Source of the DNA: Fidelibacterota bacterium
Lineage (GTDB): Bacteria; Verrucomicrobiota; Kiritimatiellia; JAIPIQ01
Length of the DNA stretch: 43,538 bases
Reading direction: 5' to 3'
Assembly (NCBI GenBank): GCA_021734645.1
Contig: JAIPIQ010000003.1
Coordinates: 1 to 43,538 of the forward strand
The notes under the pieces are model-generated. The model did not search any database and was not told the origin of the DNA. It worked only from the letters and a program-made list of their open reading frames with translations. Shown piece after piece: positions 17,172 through 25,492 of this stretch. The position numbers and the translations under genes are program-made. Within the stretch, counting starts at the first letter, position 1, and each line of letters opens with the position of its first letter.

Positions 17172-18272
17172 ATGGCGACGATTGATTTTGGTGGCACGAA
17201 GGAGCGCGTGGTGACGCGCAAGGAGTTTTCCCTGGCGAAGGCCCGGCAGACGCTCAAGAAGGAGGTCATTGCCGTCATTGGCTATGGCGTGCAGGGTCCG
17301 GCTCAGGCGTTGAACATGAAGGACAACGGCCTGAACGTGATTATTGGCCAGGCCAAGTCCTTCAAGCGGGACTGGCAGCGCGCAGTCAAGGATGGCTGGG
17401 TGCCGGGCGAGACGCTGTTTGATATGGCCGAAGCCACCCAGCGGGGCACGATCATCATGATGCTGGTCAGCGATGCGGCCCAGCGCGCGGTCTGGCCCGT
17501 CATCAAGGAGAACCTCAATCCGGGCGATGCCCTGTATTTCTCCCACGGATTTTCCATCACCTATCGCAAGCAGACCGGTTTGATTCCGCCGAAGGATGTG
17601 GACGTGTTGATGGTGGCCCCCAAGGGGTCGGGGACGTCCGTGCGGCGCAATTTCCTGAGCGGGGCGGGGATCAATTCCAGCTATGCCGTTTTTCAGGACG
17701 CCACGGGCCGCGCCGAGCAGCGCGCGCTGGCCGTTGGCATCGGGATCGGCTCGGGGTATCTTTTCCCGACCACCTTCCCGCACGAGACCAACAGCGATCT
17801 GGTGGGCGAGCGGGGGATTCTCATGGGCGCCCTAGCCGGGGTGATGGAAGCCCAGTACGACACGTTGCGGGCCAAGGGACATTCCCCGAGTGAGGCCTTC
17901 AACGAGACGGTCGAGGAATTGACCCAGAGCCTGATCCGGCTGGTGGATGAAAACGGCATGGACTGGATGTACTCGAATTGTTCGGCCACGGCCCAGCGGG
18001 GCGCTCTCGACTGGAAGCCCCGGTTCAAGAAGGCGGTGCTGCCGGTCTTCAAAGAGCTGTATCAAGCCGTCAAGAGCGGTCGCGAGGCCGAGCGGGTGAT
18101 CAAGACCTGCGGGGCGCCGAACTACCAGGAAGGGTTGGCCCGGGAGCTGGCCGCCATCCGTGATTCGGAGATGTGGCGCGCGGGCGCCGCGGTGCGCAAA
18201 TTGCGGCCCCAATCCCAGGGGCAGACCATTGCCGCCAATGCCAAGGGCGTGGGCGGCCGGGGTCGCAACTAG
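17172..18272 (+). CDS. ilvC: Ketol-acid reductoisomerase
   Basis: 366-residue enzyme of branched-chain amino-acid synthesis, reducing and isomerising acetolactate or acetohydroxybutyrate with NAD(P)H and Mg2+. The Rossmann motif 'VIGYGVQGPAQALN' is at about residues 35-48, and 'SHGFSITY', 'VAPKGSGTSVRR' and 'HETNSDLVGERGILMGAL' carry the active-site and metal-binding residues. The sequence 'FNETVEELTQSLIRLV...ENGMDWMYSNCSATAQRGALDW' marks the variant I associate with Bacteroidetes/Chlorobi-type bacteria, slightly longer than the usual ~330-residue class I form. AAGGAG lies nine bases before the ATG. A weak TTGACG at 17071 with an A/T-rich -10 at 17092-17098 could be its promoter. No ilvB/ilvN/leuA genes are adjacent, and no T-box or leader attenuator was seen. 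Confidence 0.95.
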   Translation: MATIDFGGTKERVVTRKEFSLAKARQTLKKEVIAVIGYGVQGPAQALNMKDNGLNVIIGQAKSFKRDWQRAVKDGWVPGETLFDMAEATQRGTIIMMLVSDAAQRAVWPVIKENLNPGDALYFSHGFSITYRKQTGLIPPKDVDVLMVAPKGSGTSVRRNFLSGAGINSSYAVFQDATGRAEQRALAVGIGIGSGYLFPTTFPHETNSDLVGERGILMGALAGVMEAQYDTLRAKGHSPSEAFNETVEELTQSLIRLVDENGMDWMYSNCSATAQRGALDWKPRFKKAVLPVFKELYQAVKSGREAERVIKTCGAPNYQEGLARELAAIRDSEMWRAGAAVRKLRPQSQGQTIAANAKGVGGRGRN

Positions 18273-18293
18273 AACCGGAACCGGACGCAAACC

Positions 18294-18713
18294 GTGAATG
18301 GCTGCCATCGAGACCCGCGTGCCCCGATGGCGGCCGTTGGTTTGGTTCCCGCCGGCCCGGTCCCAGACGCGGCGGTGGATCCGTGTGCGGGCACCCCGGC
18401 GCTCCCGGGTATTCCCATGGAGCGGGGTCGGCTCCCGCCCCGTTTCTGGTGGGGGATGGTGCTGCTGCTCACCAATCAGCCTCTGGGGTGGGGTGGGCTA
18501 TTGGTGTGCGGTCTGCTCGCCGTCAGGACCGGCCGCCGCTTCTATTATGCACTGGGGGCGGGCATTTATGGTTTCACCTGGCTTATGTTCGGGGCAGGCG
18601 TCCTGTTGGCCGGGCCAGCCGGTTTGGCCTACTCACGCACGCTCCTGCGCCGCTGCCTGGGCGGGCGCGCCCGCCCCCAAACGCAAGGAATCCCCCATGC
18701 AGCCGACGGGTAA
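18294..18713 (+). CDS. Small membrane protein, unknown function (start uncertain)
   Basis: Up to 139 residues with two convincing hydrophobic helices, 'FWWGMVLLLTNQPLGWGGLLVCGLLAV' (about 51-75, here cited in part: MVLLLTNQPLGWGGLLVCG) and 'YYALGAGIYGFTWLMFGAGVLLAG' (cited in part: IYGFTWLMFGAGVLLAG). The helices are separated by a basic loop 'RTGRRF', as expected for an inner-membrane hairpin. Candidate starts are GTG 18294, ATG 18327 and ATG 18417; none has a good Shine-Dalgarno, and the last gives the most compact protein of about 98 residues. Its 3' end overlaps the start of the LolA-like gene by 17 bases, which supports expression. No family recognised. Confidence 0.5.
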   Translation: MNGCHRDPRAPMAAVGLVPAGPVPDAAVDPCAGTPALPGIPMERGRLPPRFWWGMVLLLTNQPLGWGGLLVCGLLAVRTGRRFYYALGAGIYGFTWLMFGAGVLLAGPAGLAYSRTLLRRCLGGRARPQTQGIPHAADG

Positions 18714-19473
18714 GCGCCGCCGGGCCGGACAAGCGGTCCTGGCTGCGATCGTGGGCAGCCTGGTTCCCGCGCTCGGAGCCGTGGGACAGGAGGCCGGGCG
18801 ACTGCTGGCCGCGTATGACGACATTCAGACCGTGCAGTGCGACATCCGCCGCGGTTGGGACGGACCGGAGGGCCGCGTGCGCATGAACAGTCGCGTGGCC
18901 TGGGAACGGCCCCGCCGCCTGCACGTCGAAAACTTCTCCCCGTTGCGGCGCCGCTATGTATGCGACGGCACCAACTTCTTTTATTACATCGCGGGGGATC
19001 CCAAGGGATTTTCGCGTCCCGTGCCCGAGCTGGATGCCGAGTGGCGCGCCCGGCTCGAAGCCGTTCCTGGCGCGCCCGGCGAATACCTCGCCCGCCTGGC
19101 GGGGCATGCGGAAGAAGCCCTGCCCGGCGACGCCGAATTCCCGCACCGCTGGCGCTACACCCTGCCCGACGGCGAGGGGCTGCTGCTCCTGGACGAGCAA
19201 CGCCGGCTGGCGGGCATTGATTTATTCCAGGGCCCCGACCGGCAACCGTTATTGCGCCTGCGTTTCAGCGCCCACCGCGAAGTGCAGCCCGGCCTCTGGT
19301 TGCCCCTGCGCCATGAGGCCACCACCTGGCTTGACGGCCAGGAGCGCGCGGAAAGCACGCGCATCGAAAACCTGGTGGTGAACGAACCGGTGCCGCCCGC
19401 CCTCTTCCGCCCCGCCGACTATTTCAAGGACATTCAATTCGTGCCGACCTTCGAACAGATTTATGGACCCTGA
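18697..19473 (+). CDS. LolA-like periplasmic lipoprotein-carrier domain protein
   Basis: 258-residue exported protein. AAGGAAT precedes the ATG; the signal peptide has a Lys/Arg-rich start and ends near 'LGAVGQ'. The mature part has the LolA/LolB-like single-domain beta barrel pattern: 'LLAAYDDIQTVQCDIRR', 'RMNSRVAWERPRRLHVENF', 'YVCDGTNFFYYI', and the late 'PLLRLRFSAHREVQPG...LPLRHEATTW' strands, finishing 'LFRPADYFKDIQFVP'. LolA-type proteins bind acyl chains; the remote versions with 'n...eps..l.v..p.g....DG...w.y' serve various lipoprotein or lipid shuttling roles. It is followed 13 bases later by an outer-membrane barrel gene, fitting an envelope function. Confidence 0.7.
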   Translation: MQPTGKRRRAGQAVLAAIVGSLVPALGAVGQEAGRLLAAYDDIQTVQCDIRRGWDGPEGRVRMNSRVAWERPRRLHVENFSPLRRRYVCDGTNFFYYIAGDPKGFSRPVPELDAEWRARLEAVPGAPGEYLARLAGHAEEALPGDAEFPHRWRYTLPDGEGLLLLDEQRRLAGIDLFQGPDRQPLLRLRFSAHREVQPGLWLPLRHEATTWLDGQERAESTRIENLVVNEPVPPALFRPADYFKDIQFVPTFEQIYGP

Positions 19474-19486
19474 AGGGAGCAATACC

Positions 19487-20494
19487 ATGAGCCGGATACG
19501 CAAACCGATGACCTGGCTGCTGATTAGCCTGGTGAGCGCCCTGATGCCAAGCGGTTGGGCCGCCGAAAATCCCGCCGCCGAAACGGCGATGGTGGCGTCC
19601 AATCCAGAACCCAACCCGCCGGCATCAACGAACCCGCCGGACGCCGAGCCGCCCGCGACGCCCGAGGACCCGGCCGCAGACGAAACAACCGCCCCAGCGG
19701 AAACCCAATGGCCCACCCCGCCCCGGTCGCTCGAAATCCCCGACGAGGCGCCCGAGCCACCGGCCACCCCCCTCGAAAACTTCTACCGCGCTTACATCCG
19801 CGGGCGCCTGGCCGCCGGAGCGCGCGTCAGCACCTTCAAGCTCGATGACAACGAACGGCCCGACCGAGAGAATTCCTTCCTCGGCAGCATCACGCTGCTC
19901 GATCCGATTGATGACAAGGAGATCCACCCGGTCATCACCTACGAAGTGTGTCGCTGGCTGGCGCTCGGGGTGAGCTGGGACCAGGTCGGCGCGGCCACGG
20001 TCACGCACCGGATCGCGGGCGGACTGCCCGGCGACATGCACAGCGATGGCGACATCTACCTCAAGGGGCCGGTCTTTGACGCCTATCTGCGAATTCCGCT
20101 GACGGACTGGCTGGTGCCATATGCCGGCATCGGCATCGCCCGCTACGAAGCCTCCTTCGATCCCGAGGGCTGGTGGCACTGGGGCTTTGATGACCAGTAT
20201 GACGCGCGCTATGATCAATGGGTCGCGCGGGGCTCGAATCCCGCCGACCTTCCCAGTAGCAAGCGGCGCAATATGTATGTCAACTCGAGCGACGAAACCG
20301 CCTATACGGCCGGACTCGAGATCCGCCCGGCAGAGCATATCGTCGTGGATTTCTTCTATCGTCAGATGGACATCTCCGTGGATGTGCTTTACCAGTTGAC
20401 TTATCGGGAGGGAACCCGCCTGGGCGTCGAGGAACGCGCGGAATTTCCGTTCAAGCATTATGCCTATGGGGCCAGCCTCAAGGTCATGTTCTGA
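19487..20494 (+). CDS. Outer-membrane beta-barrel protein
   Basis: 335-residue protein. GGGAG sits nine bases before the ATG at 19487, and a signal peptide ends at 'SGWAAE'. A ~70-residue Pro/Ala/Glu-rich linker follows, then amphipathic strands: 'RGRLAAGARVSTFKLDD', 'WLALGVSWDQVGAATVTH', 'FDAYLRIPLTDWLVPYAGIG', 'TAYTAGLEIRPAEHIVVDFFY'. It ends 'YAYGASLKVMF', with C-terminal Phe as in many barrels assembled by BamA. The pattern resembles OmpW/OprF-like small porins but is not close enough for a family name. It is the last gene before a glycan-type cassette that starts directly at its stop codon. Confidence 0.7.
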   Translation: MSRIRKPMTWLLISLVSALMPSGWAAENPAAETAMVASNPEPNPPASTNPPDAEPPATPEDPAADETTAPAETQWPTPPRSLEIPDEAPEPPATPLENFYRAYIRGRLAAGARVSTFKLDDNERPDRENSFLGSITLLDPIDDKEIHPVITYEVCRWLALGVSWDQVGAATVTHRIAGGLPGDMHSDGDIYLKGPVFDAYLRIPLTDWLVPYAGIGIARYEASFDPEGWWHWGFDDQYDARYDQWVARGSNPADLPSSKRRNMYVNSSDETAYTAGLEIRPAEHIVVDFFYRQMDISVDVLYQLTYREGTRLGVEERAEFPFKHYAYGASLKVMF

Positions 20495-21259
20495 ATGGCG
20501 GCGCCCGCGCAATGCCCCACGCCACCCGCGGCGCGCCTCTATCCGGAAACGGCCGATATCGAAACGTCATCGGCGCAATACGCCCGGCGTTTCAGCGGCC
20601 CGGCCGGCGCCTGGCTGCTCGCCGTCCAGGAACGCCTGGCCCTCGCGCTGATCCTGCGGGATCAACCGGACACGATTCTCGATGTGGGTGGCGGACACGG
20701 CCAGTTGGCCCGGCCCCTGGCGGCCGCGGGCCGGACCGTGACCGTGCTGGGCAGCGAGCCCGGCTGCAGCGCCTTGATCGAGGACGACCTCATGGCCGGG
20801 CGCCTCGCCTTCGAGACCGGCAACGTGATCGCCCTGCCCTTTGCCGATCAAGCGTTCGATACGGCCATCTCTTTTCGCCTGCTGACCCATTGCGCGCGCT
20901 GGCCCGAGCTGATCGCTGAGCTGACGCGGGTCGCCCGGCGGGCCGTGGTGCTCGACTACCCGGCCCGGCGCAGCGTCAATTGCCTGGCCGGGTTGCTCTT
21001 TGCCGCCAAGAAGAAGTATGAGGGCGACACCCGCACTTTCCGCCCTTTCAGCCACGGGGAAGTCGCGGACGCCATGCGCCAGGCCGGCTTTGTTCCAGCC
21101 GGCCGCCGCGCTCAGTTCTTCTGGCCCATGGTGCTGCATCGCGCCCTCAAGCGCCCGCGTCTGTCCCGCGCGCTCGAAGCCCCGCCCCGCCTGCTGGGCT
21201 TGACGCGCCTCTTCGGCTCCCCCATCATTGCCCGTTTCGAACGCCAGGAGCCCGCGTGA
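20495..21259 (+). CDS. SAM-dependent methyltransferase (class I, UbiE-like)
   Basis: 254-residue class I methyltransferase. Motif I 'ILDVGGGHGQLARPLAAAG' near residues 61-79 binds S-adenosylmethionine; 'NVIALPFADQAFDTAISFRLL' (cited by its core LPFADQAFDTAIS) is motif II/III, and 'RVARRAVVLDYP' follows. The ATG comes directly after the stop of the barrel gene, with AAGGTCAT inside that gene as a weak ribosome site. Its own end overlaps the SDR gene by four bases (GTGA). The C-terminal 'FFWPMVLHRALKRPRLSRAL' suggests membrane association, so a lipid-linked substrate (a polyprenyl or glycolipid head group) is plausible. Confidence 0.85.
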   Translation: MAAPAQCPTPPAARLYPETADIETSSAQYARRFSGPAGAWLLAVQERLALALILRDQPDTILDVGGGHGQLARPLAAAGRTVTVLGSEPGCSALIEDDLMAGRLAFETGNVIALPFADQAFDTAISFRLLTHCARWPELIAELTRVARRAVVLDYPARRSVNCLAGLLFAAKKKYEGDTRTFRPFSHGEVADAMRQAGFVPAGRRAQFFWPMVLHRALKRPRLSRALEAPPRLLGLTRLFGSPIIARFERQEPA

Positions 21260-22323
21260 ATTCCACGGAAAAACCACTCGCGCCGCCCGCCGGCGCGCTG
21301 GTCCTGGTGACCGGCGCCACCGGCTTCACCGGCCAGGTCCTGACCCGGCAATTGGCGGCCGTCGGCTGCCGCGTGCGCGCCCTGGCCCGCCCCGGCGCCA
21401 ACCGCGCGCCCCTGGCCGACCTCGACCTCGAATGGGTGACCGGCCAGGTTTATGATCCGGCGGCCATTGCCGCGGCGGTCAACGGCTGCGCATATATTTT
21501 CCATGTGGCAGCGGCCTACCGCGAAGCCAAGCTGGACCTCGAGGCCTACCGCCGGGTGCATGTGACCAGTACCCGCCTGCTGGCCGAAGCCGCCCACGCC
21601 CAGCCCGGCTTCCGGCGCTTCGTGCATGTCTCGACCATTGGCGTCCACGGCGACATCACCCAGCCGCCCGCAACCGAAACCGCGCCCTTTGCGCCCGGCG
21701 ACGACTACCAGCTCACCAAAGCCGAGGGCGAGCAATGGATTCAGGGCTTCGCCGCCCGCACGGGACTGCCAGTCACCGTCATCCGGCCCGCCGGCATCTA
21801 TGGTCCCAGCGACCGCCGCCTGCTCAAGCTGTTCAAAATGGCCACTTGGCCGGTCTTTCCCTTGCTCGGCTTCCAACCCACGCTTTACCATCTGATCCAC
21901 GTGGACGACCTCGCCGCCGCCCTCTGCCAGGCCGCCGTCCATCCCGCCGCCCCGGGCGAAGTCTTCATCATCGGCAACCGCGAGCCCATCTCGATCGAGG
22001 CCATCGGCCGCCTCGTGGCCGACGAGCTGGGGCGGCCCTTCCGGCCGGTACACCTCCCGGCCGCGCCCTTTTTCCTGGCCGCCCGCCTGTGCGAAATCGC
22101 CTGCCGTCCCTTGCACATCGAGCCGCCCCTTTATCGCCGCCGGGTGGCGTTCTTCACCAAGCAGCGCTACTTCGATACGACCAAGATGCGGACCGTGCTC
22201 GAATTCACGCCGCAGATGGACAATGCTGAGGGCCTGCGGGCCACCGCCCGCGCCTACCTGGCCCAGGGCTGGCTGCCAATCCGGCGCGCGCCCGCCCTCA
22301 CTCCCAAGGAAAATCAAGCATGA
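21256..22323 (+). CDS. NAD-dependent epimerase/dehydratase (extended SDR)
   Basis: 355-residue extended short-chain dehydrogenase. The cofactor motif 'VTGATGFTGQVL' lies at residues 19-30, and the catalytic 'YQLTK' (YxxxK) near residue 152 is preceded by 'VHVSTIGVHG' with the active-site Ser/Thr. 'IRPAGIYGPSD' and 'HLIHVDDLAAAL' are further SDR hallmarks. Start is the GTG at 21256 overlapping the methyltransferase stop. The family covers nucleotide-sugar epimerases, dihydroflavonol-reductase-like and 3-beta-HSD-like enzymes; this one resembles the latter two by its opening, so the substrate is open. Its end overlaps the acyltransferase gene (ATGA). Confidence 0.87.
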   Translation: MNSTEKPLAPPAGALVLVTGATGFTGQVLTRQLAAVGCRVRALARPGANRAPLADLDLEWVTGQVYDPAAIAAAVNGCAYIFHVAAAYREAKLDLEAYRRVHVTSTRLLAEAAHAQPGFRRFVHVSTIGVHGDITQPPATETAPFAPGDDYQLTKAEGEQWIQGFAARTGLPVTVIRPAGIYGPSDRRLLKLFKMATWPVFPLLGFQPTLYHLIHVDDLAAALCQAAVHPAAPGEVFIIGNREPISIEAIGRLVADELGRPFRPVHLPAAPFFLAARLCEIACRPLHIEPPLYRRRVAFFTKQRYFDTTKMRTVLEFTPQMDNAEGLRATARAYLAQGWLPIRRAPALTPKENQA

Positions 22324-23075
22324 CGCCATCCGTGGAAATCCAAAAAGAAATGGCGGGGGGCCAGCGCTCGAAGTGGGCGGCCTATCGCGACCTGGTCATT
22401 GGCCGCCCCGGCCTATGGCCCCTGCTACGCTTCGAACTCACCCAGTTGTTGCTGGCCAATCTGCCCGGCGCCCTCGGGCTTCTCCTGCGTGGCAAATGCT
22501 ATCCCATGCTGTTCAAGTCCTGTGGCCGGGGCGTGGTGTTCGGCGCGCGCCTGACCCTGCGCCACCCCCACAAGATTGAACTCGGCGCCGGCACGGTCCT
22601 GGATGACAACGTGGTCCTGGATGCCAAGGGGACGGACAACGAGGGCATTCGCATCGGCCAGGGCGCGTTCATCGGCCGGGACACGATCTTGAGCTGCAAG
22701 AATGGCGACATCATTCTGGGGGACCGGGTCAATCTCGGCTTTCGCTGCGAGATCTTTTCCGGCAGCCGGGTCGAGTTGGCCGACTCGGTTCTGGTGGCGG
22801 CCTATACCTATTTGGTGGGGGGCGGGCATCCGGCGGACCGGCTGGATGTGCCGGTGTTGGAGCAGGGGCATTTTTCGCGCGGCATCCACGTGGAGACGGG
22901 GGTCTGGCTGGGCGCGGGCGTCATTGTGCTCGACGGCCTCCGGATTGGCGCACACGCCATCATTGGCGCCGGGGCGGTGGTTTCGCGCGACGTGCCCGCC
23001 TATCACATTGCCGCAGGGGTGCCCGCGCGGCTGGTGCGCGACCGCCGGGCGGACCAAGACCCGGGGACGCCATGA
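22320..23075 (+). CDS. Left-handed beta-helix (hexapeptide) acyltransferase
   Basis: 251-residue acyltransferase. After an N-terminal membrane-facing segment ('LRFELTQLLLANLPGALGLLLRGKCYP' in part) the protein turns into hexapeptide repeats: 'IELGAGTVLDDNVVLDA', 'IRIGQGAFIGRDTILSC', 'IILGDRVNLGFRCEIF', 'VWLGAGVIVLDGLRIGAHAIIGAGAVVSRDVP' (given as its two halves). It ends with the common 'YHIAAGVPARLVR'. Such enzymes O- or N-acetylate sugars of lipopolysaccharide, capsule or exopolysaccharide; the His in the loop 'VGGGHPAD' is a candidate catalytic base. It overlaps its neighbours by four bases at both ends. Confidence 0.87.
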   Translation: MTPSVEIQKEMAGGQRSKWAAYRDLVIGRPGLWPLLRFELTQLLLANLPGALGLLLRGKCYPMLFKSCGRGVVFGARLTLRHPHKIELGAGTVLDDNVVLDAKGTDNEGIRIGQGAFIGRDTILSCKNGDIILGDRVNLGFRCEIFSGSRVELADSVLVAAYTYLVGGGHPADRLDVPVLEQGHFSRGIHVETGVWLGAGVIVLDGLRIGAHAIIGAGAVVSRDVPAYHIAAGVPARLVRDRRADQDPGTP

Positions 23076-24217
23076 GCGACCCGGTCACCATCCTGCATGT
23101 CTGCGAGCACTTTGGCGGGCGCGAAGCCAGCCTGCATGGCGTCGCCCGCAGCTTCCAATGGCAGTTGCCGCTCTTTGATCCGGCGCGCTACCGCGTCCTG
23201 CTTTGCTCCCGCAAAGGACCCGACAAAGCCGCGCAGGAAATGATCGCCGGGGGCCTCACGCCCTACTATCTCGGCTACGGCAAATTCGATCCGCGCAATC
23301 TGCTGGCCCTGCTGCGCCTCATTCGCCGGGAAAACGCGCGCCTGCTGCATGCCCACGGCTATGGCGCCTGCCTCTGGGCGCGCCTGGCCGGTCGTTGGCT
23401 CGGACTGCCCGTGATCGTCCATGGCCGCTGCAACTACGGCACGGTGCCGCTCTTCCAGCGCCCGGTCGAATGGCTGCTGGGCCCCCGCACGAAATACGCC
23501 CTCGCGGTCTCCGAATCCACCCGCCAGTTCCTGATCCACAAAAGGCATATCCCCGCCGCCGCCGTCCAAACCCTCTACAACGGCATCCTGCTCGATAAAA
23601 TCCCCCGCCTCGATGCCGCCCAACGCGCCGCCCTGCGCGCGCGCTTCGACGTGCCGCCCGAAACCTGGCTGCTGGGCATCGTCGGACGCCTCGAAAGCCA
23701 CAAGGGCCACCTCGATGTCTTCGCCGCCCTCGAAATAGCCGCCAACCACCCCGCCCTCCGCAACCGCCCCTGGCTGCTCTGGGTCGTGGGCGACGGCGCC
23801 TATACCCCCGTCCTCACCGAATGGGCCCGCACCCACCCCCAAGGCCAATTCATCCGCTTCCTCGGCTTCCAACGCGACGTCCTGCGCTTGATCCAAGCCC
23901 TTGATGTCCAGCTCTTCCCCAGCCACTTCGAAGGCACCCCCAATACGCTCTTCGAAGCCCTGGCCGTCGGCAATCCCGTCATCGCCTCCGATAGCGACGG
24001 CCAGGCCGAACTGCTGACCCACGGACAAAACGCCCTCATCTATCCCTGCGGCAACGTCCCGGCCCTCGCCAACTGCCTCACCCGCGCCGCCGCCCATCCC
24101 GAACAAATGACCGCCCTCGCCCGCCAGGCCCTCGAACGCTCCCGCGACTTCGACGGCCACCGCACCATCGCCACCCTCACCGACCTCTACGACCATATCC
24201 TCAACCGCCACCCCTAA
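23072..24217 (+). CDS. GT4-family glycosyltransferase
   Basis: 381-residue retaining GT-B glycosyltransferase. The N-terminal half has 'LHVCEHFGGREASLHG' (acceptor-side glycine loop) and 'LLHAHGYGACLWARLAG'. The C-terminal half has 'LGIVGRLESHKGHLDVFAAL' and the donor-binding 'FPSHFEGTPNTLFEALAVGNPVIASD', whose E-x7-E pattern (FEGTPNTLFE) is the GT4 signature. It adds a sugar from a nucleotide donor, probably to a lipid- or polymer-linked acceptor. It is the last gene of the overlapping set that begins at 20495, together forming a small modification cassette. The donor and acceptor are not determined. Confidence 0.9.
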   Translation: MSDPVTILHVCEHFGGREASLHGVARSFQWQLPLFDPARYRVLLCSRKGPDKAAQEMIAGGLTPYYLGYGKFDPRNLLALLRLIRRENARLLHAHGYGACLWARLAGRWLGLPVIVHGRCNYGTVPLFQRPVEWLLGPRTKYALAVSESTRQFLIHKRHIPAAAVQTLYNGILLDKIPRLDAAQRAALRARFDVPPETWLLGIVGRLESHKGHLDVFAALEIAANHPALRNRPWLLWVVGDGAYTPVLTEWARTHPQGQFIRFLGFQRDVLRLIQALDVQLFPSHFEGTPNTLFEALAVGNPVIASDSDGQAELLTHGQNALIYPCGNVPALANCLTRAAAHPEQMTALARQALERSRDFDGHRTIATLTDLYDHILNRHP

Positions 24218-24229
24218 TCGGACACACTT

Positions 24230-25402
24230 ATGGACTACAAAATGGATTATAAAGATGTTGCCGTGCAGAATTTGATGGATCTGTTGGCGGCGGAGGGGCC
24301 GAGCGGCGGCGAAGGGCCGGTGGCCGAGGTGGTCAAAAAGCAGCTGCGGGCGGCCGGCGCCCAGGCATCGTGGTTCTCTTTCAGAGGAAAGCGCCGCCTG
24401 CCGAAGCACTTTACCATCGGCAATCTGATCGTCAAAATCCCCGGCACGGTGAACGCCCCTCGCCTCATGTTCTCGGCACATCTCGATACGGTGCCGATTT
24501 GTCAGGGTGCTGTACCGATCATCAAAGGAGACCGGATCGTTCCCAAAGGCAAGACGGGGCTCGGCGGCGACAATCGCGCGTCGGTTGCGGCGATCGTGAC
24601 GATGGCGCAGACGGTCCTGAAAAACGATCTGCCCCGCCCGCCAATTACCCTGCTTTTTCCCGTTGGCGAAGAGAATGGCCTGCACGGAGCCAAGGCGTTT
24701 GATCCGTCCCATGGCGGAAATCCGGCCATGTGCTTCAACCTCGATGGCAGCGGCGCGCGCGGCGGCGTAATCGGCGCACTGGGCGCGATCCGCTGGCGGG
24801 CGGAAATTCGCGGCAAGAGCACGCATGCAGCGGTCAATCCGGAGGGGGGCATCTCCGCGGCGATTATTGCAGCCCATGCGATTGCCGCGGCCAAGGCCCA
24901 GGGATATTGCGGACGGATCGAAAACGGAGCGCTCACCGGCACGGCCAATGTCGGGTCCATCCATGGCGGTGAAGTGGACAACCAAGTGATGGATCGCCTC
25001 GCTGTGACCGGCGAGTGCCGCAGCCACAGCGCCGCCTCGCTGGATAAGATTTCCAAGGTATGGAAAACCGCATTTGAGCAAGCCGCCCGTGAACTGAAAA
25101 ACGATGCGGGCGAATCCGGCTCGGTGGCGTTTGAAGCATTCAGCGATTACCGGGCCTTTAAACTGAAAATGAGCGAGCCCGTTGTCAAACGCTTCCTGAA
25201 GGCCGCGCCGCAAGCGGGCCGCAAAGCCTGCACACAGGTCATCAACGCCGGGTTGGATGCGAATATTCTCAATGAGAAAGGCATTCCAACACTCACGTTC
25301 GATGCGGGCAATCACCATGCGCATGATTTGAACGAGTACGTGGACATTGCGCGCTATCTGGAAGCCTGTCAGCTGGCCATTGTTTTAGCAACTGCGGTAT
25401 AA
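24230..25402 (+). CDS. M20 family metallopeptidase (PepT-like)
   Basis: 390-residue di-zinc peptidase resembling peptidase T / M20B. The first zinc motif 'SAHLDTVP' has His84 and Asp86; 'GLGGDNRA' has the bridging Asp114; 'VGEENGLHG' has the catalytic Glu147 and ligand Glu148; 'FNLDGSG' has Asp172; and the last ligand His lies in 'DAGNHHAHDLNEYVD'. An inserted dimerisation domain occupies about residues 185-300. Tripeptides or amino-acid derivatives are the expected substrates. The start shows a 12-base in-frame duplication (MDYK twice, encoded with different codons), so the real start may be 24230 or 24242. It stands between the glycan cassette and the defence island. Confidence 0.9.
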   Translation: MDYKMDYKDVAVQNLMDLLAAEGPSGGEGPVAEVVKKQLRAAGAQASWFSFRGKRRLPKHFTIGNLIVKIPGTVNAPRLMFSAHLDTVPICQGAVPIIKGDRIVPKGKTGLGGDNRASVAAIVTMAQTVLKNDLPRPPITLLFPVGEENGLHGAKAFDPSHGGNPAMCFNLDGSGARGGVIGALGAIRWRAEIRGKSTHAAVNPEGGISAAIIAAHAIAAAKAQGYCGRIENGALTGTANVGSIHGGEVDNQVMDRLAVTGECRSHSAASLDKISKVWKTAFEQAARELKNDAGESGSVAFEAFSDYRAFKLKMSEPVVKRFLKAAPQAGRKACTQVINAGLDANILNEKGIPTLTFDAGNHHAHDLNEYVDIARYLEACQLAIVLATAV

Positions 25403-25492
25403 TCGGGTCCGCAATGGTGGTTTTCCACATCATAAACGGAGAGGCAGCGCGTCGGCCAATAGGGACAAAGAAAATGGTGGCGGTGCGCATGA

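Noticed and set aside
24230-24260. FLAG-like MDYKMDYKD start of the peptidase
   Set aside because: Only DYKD, not the full tag; the two copies use different codons, so it is a natural duplication or chance.
23003-25324. Long minus-strand frame across the glycosyltransferase and peptidase genes
   Set aside because: Antisense shadow of two genes with intact catalytic motifs.
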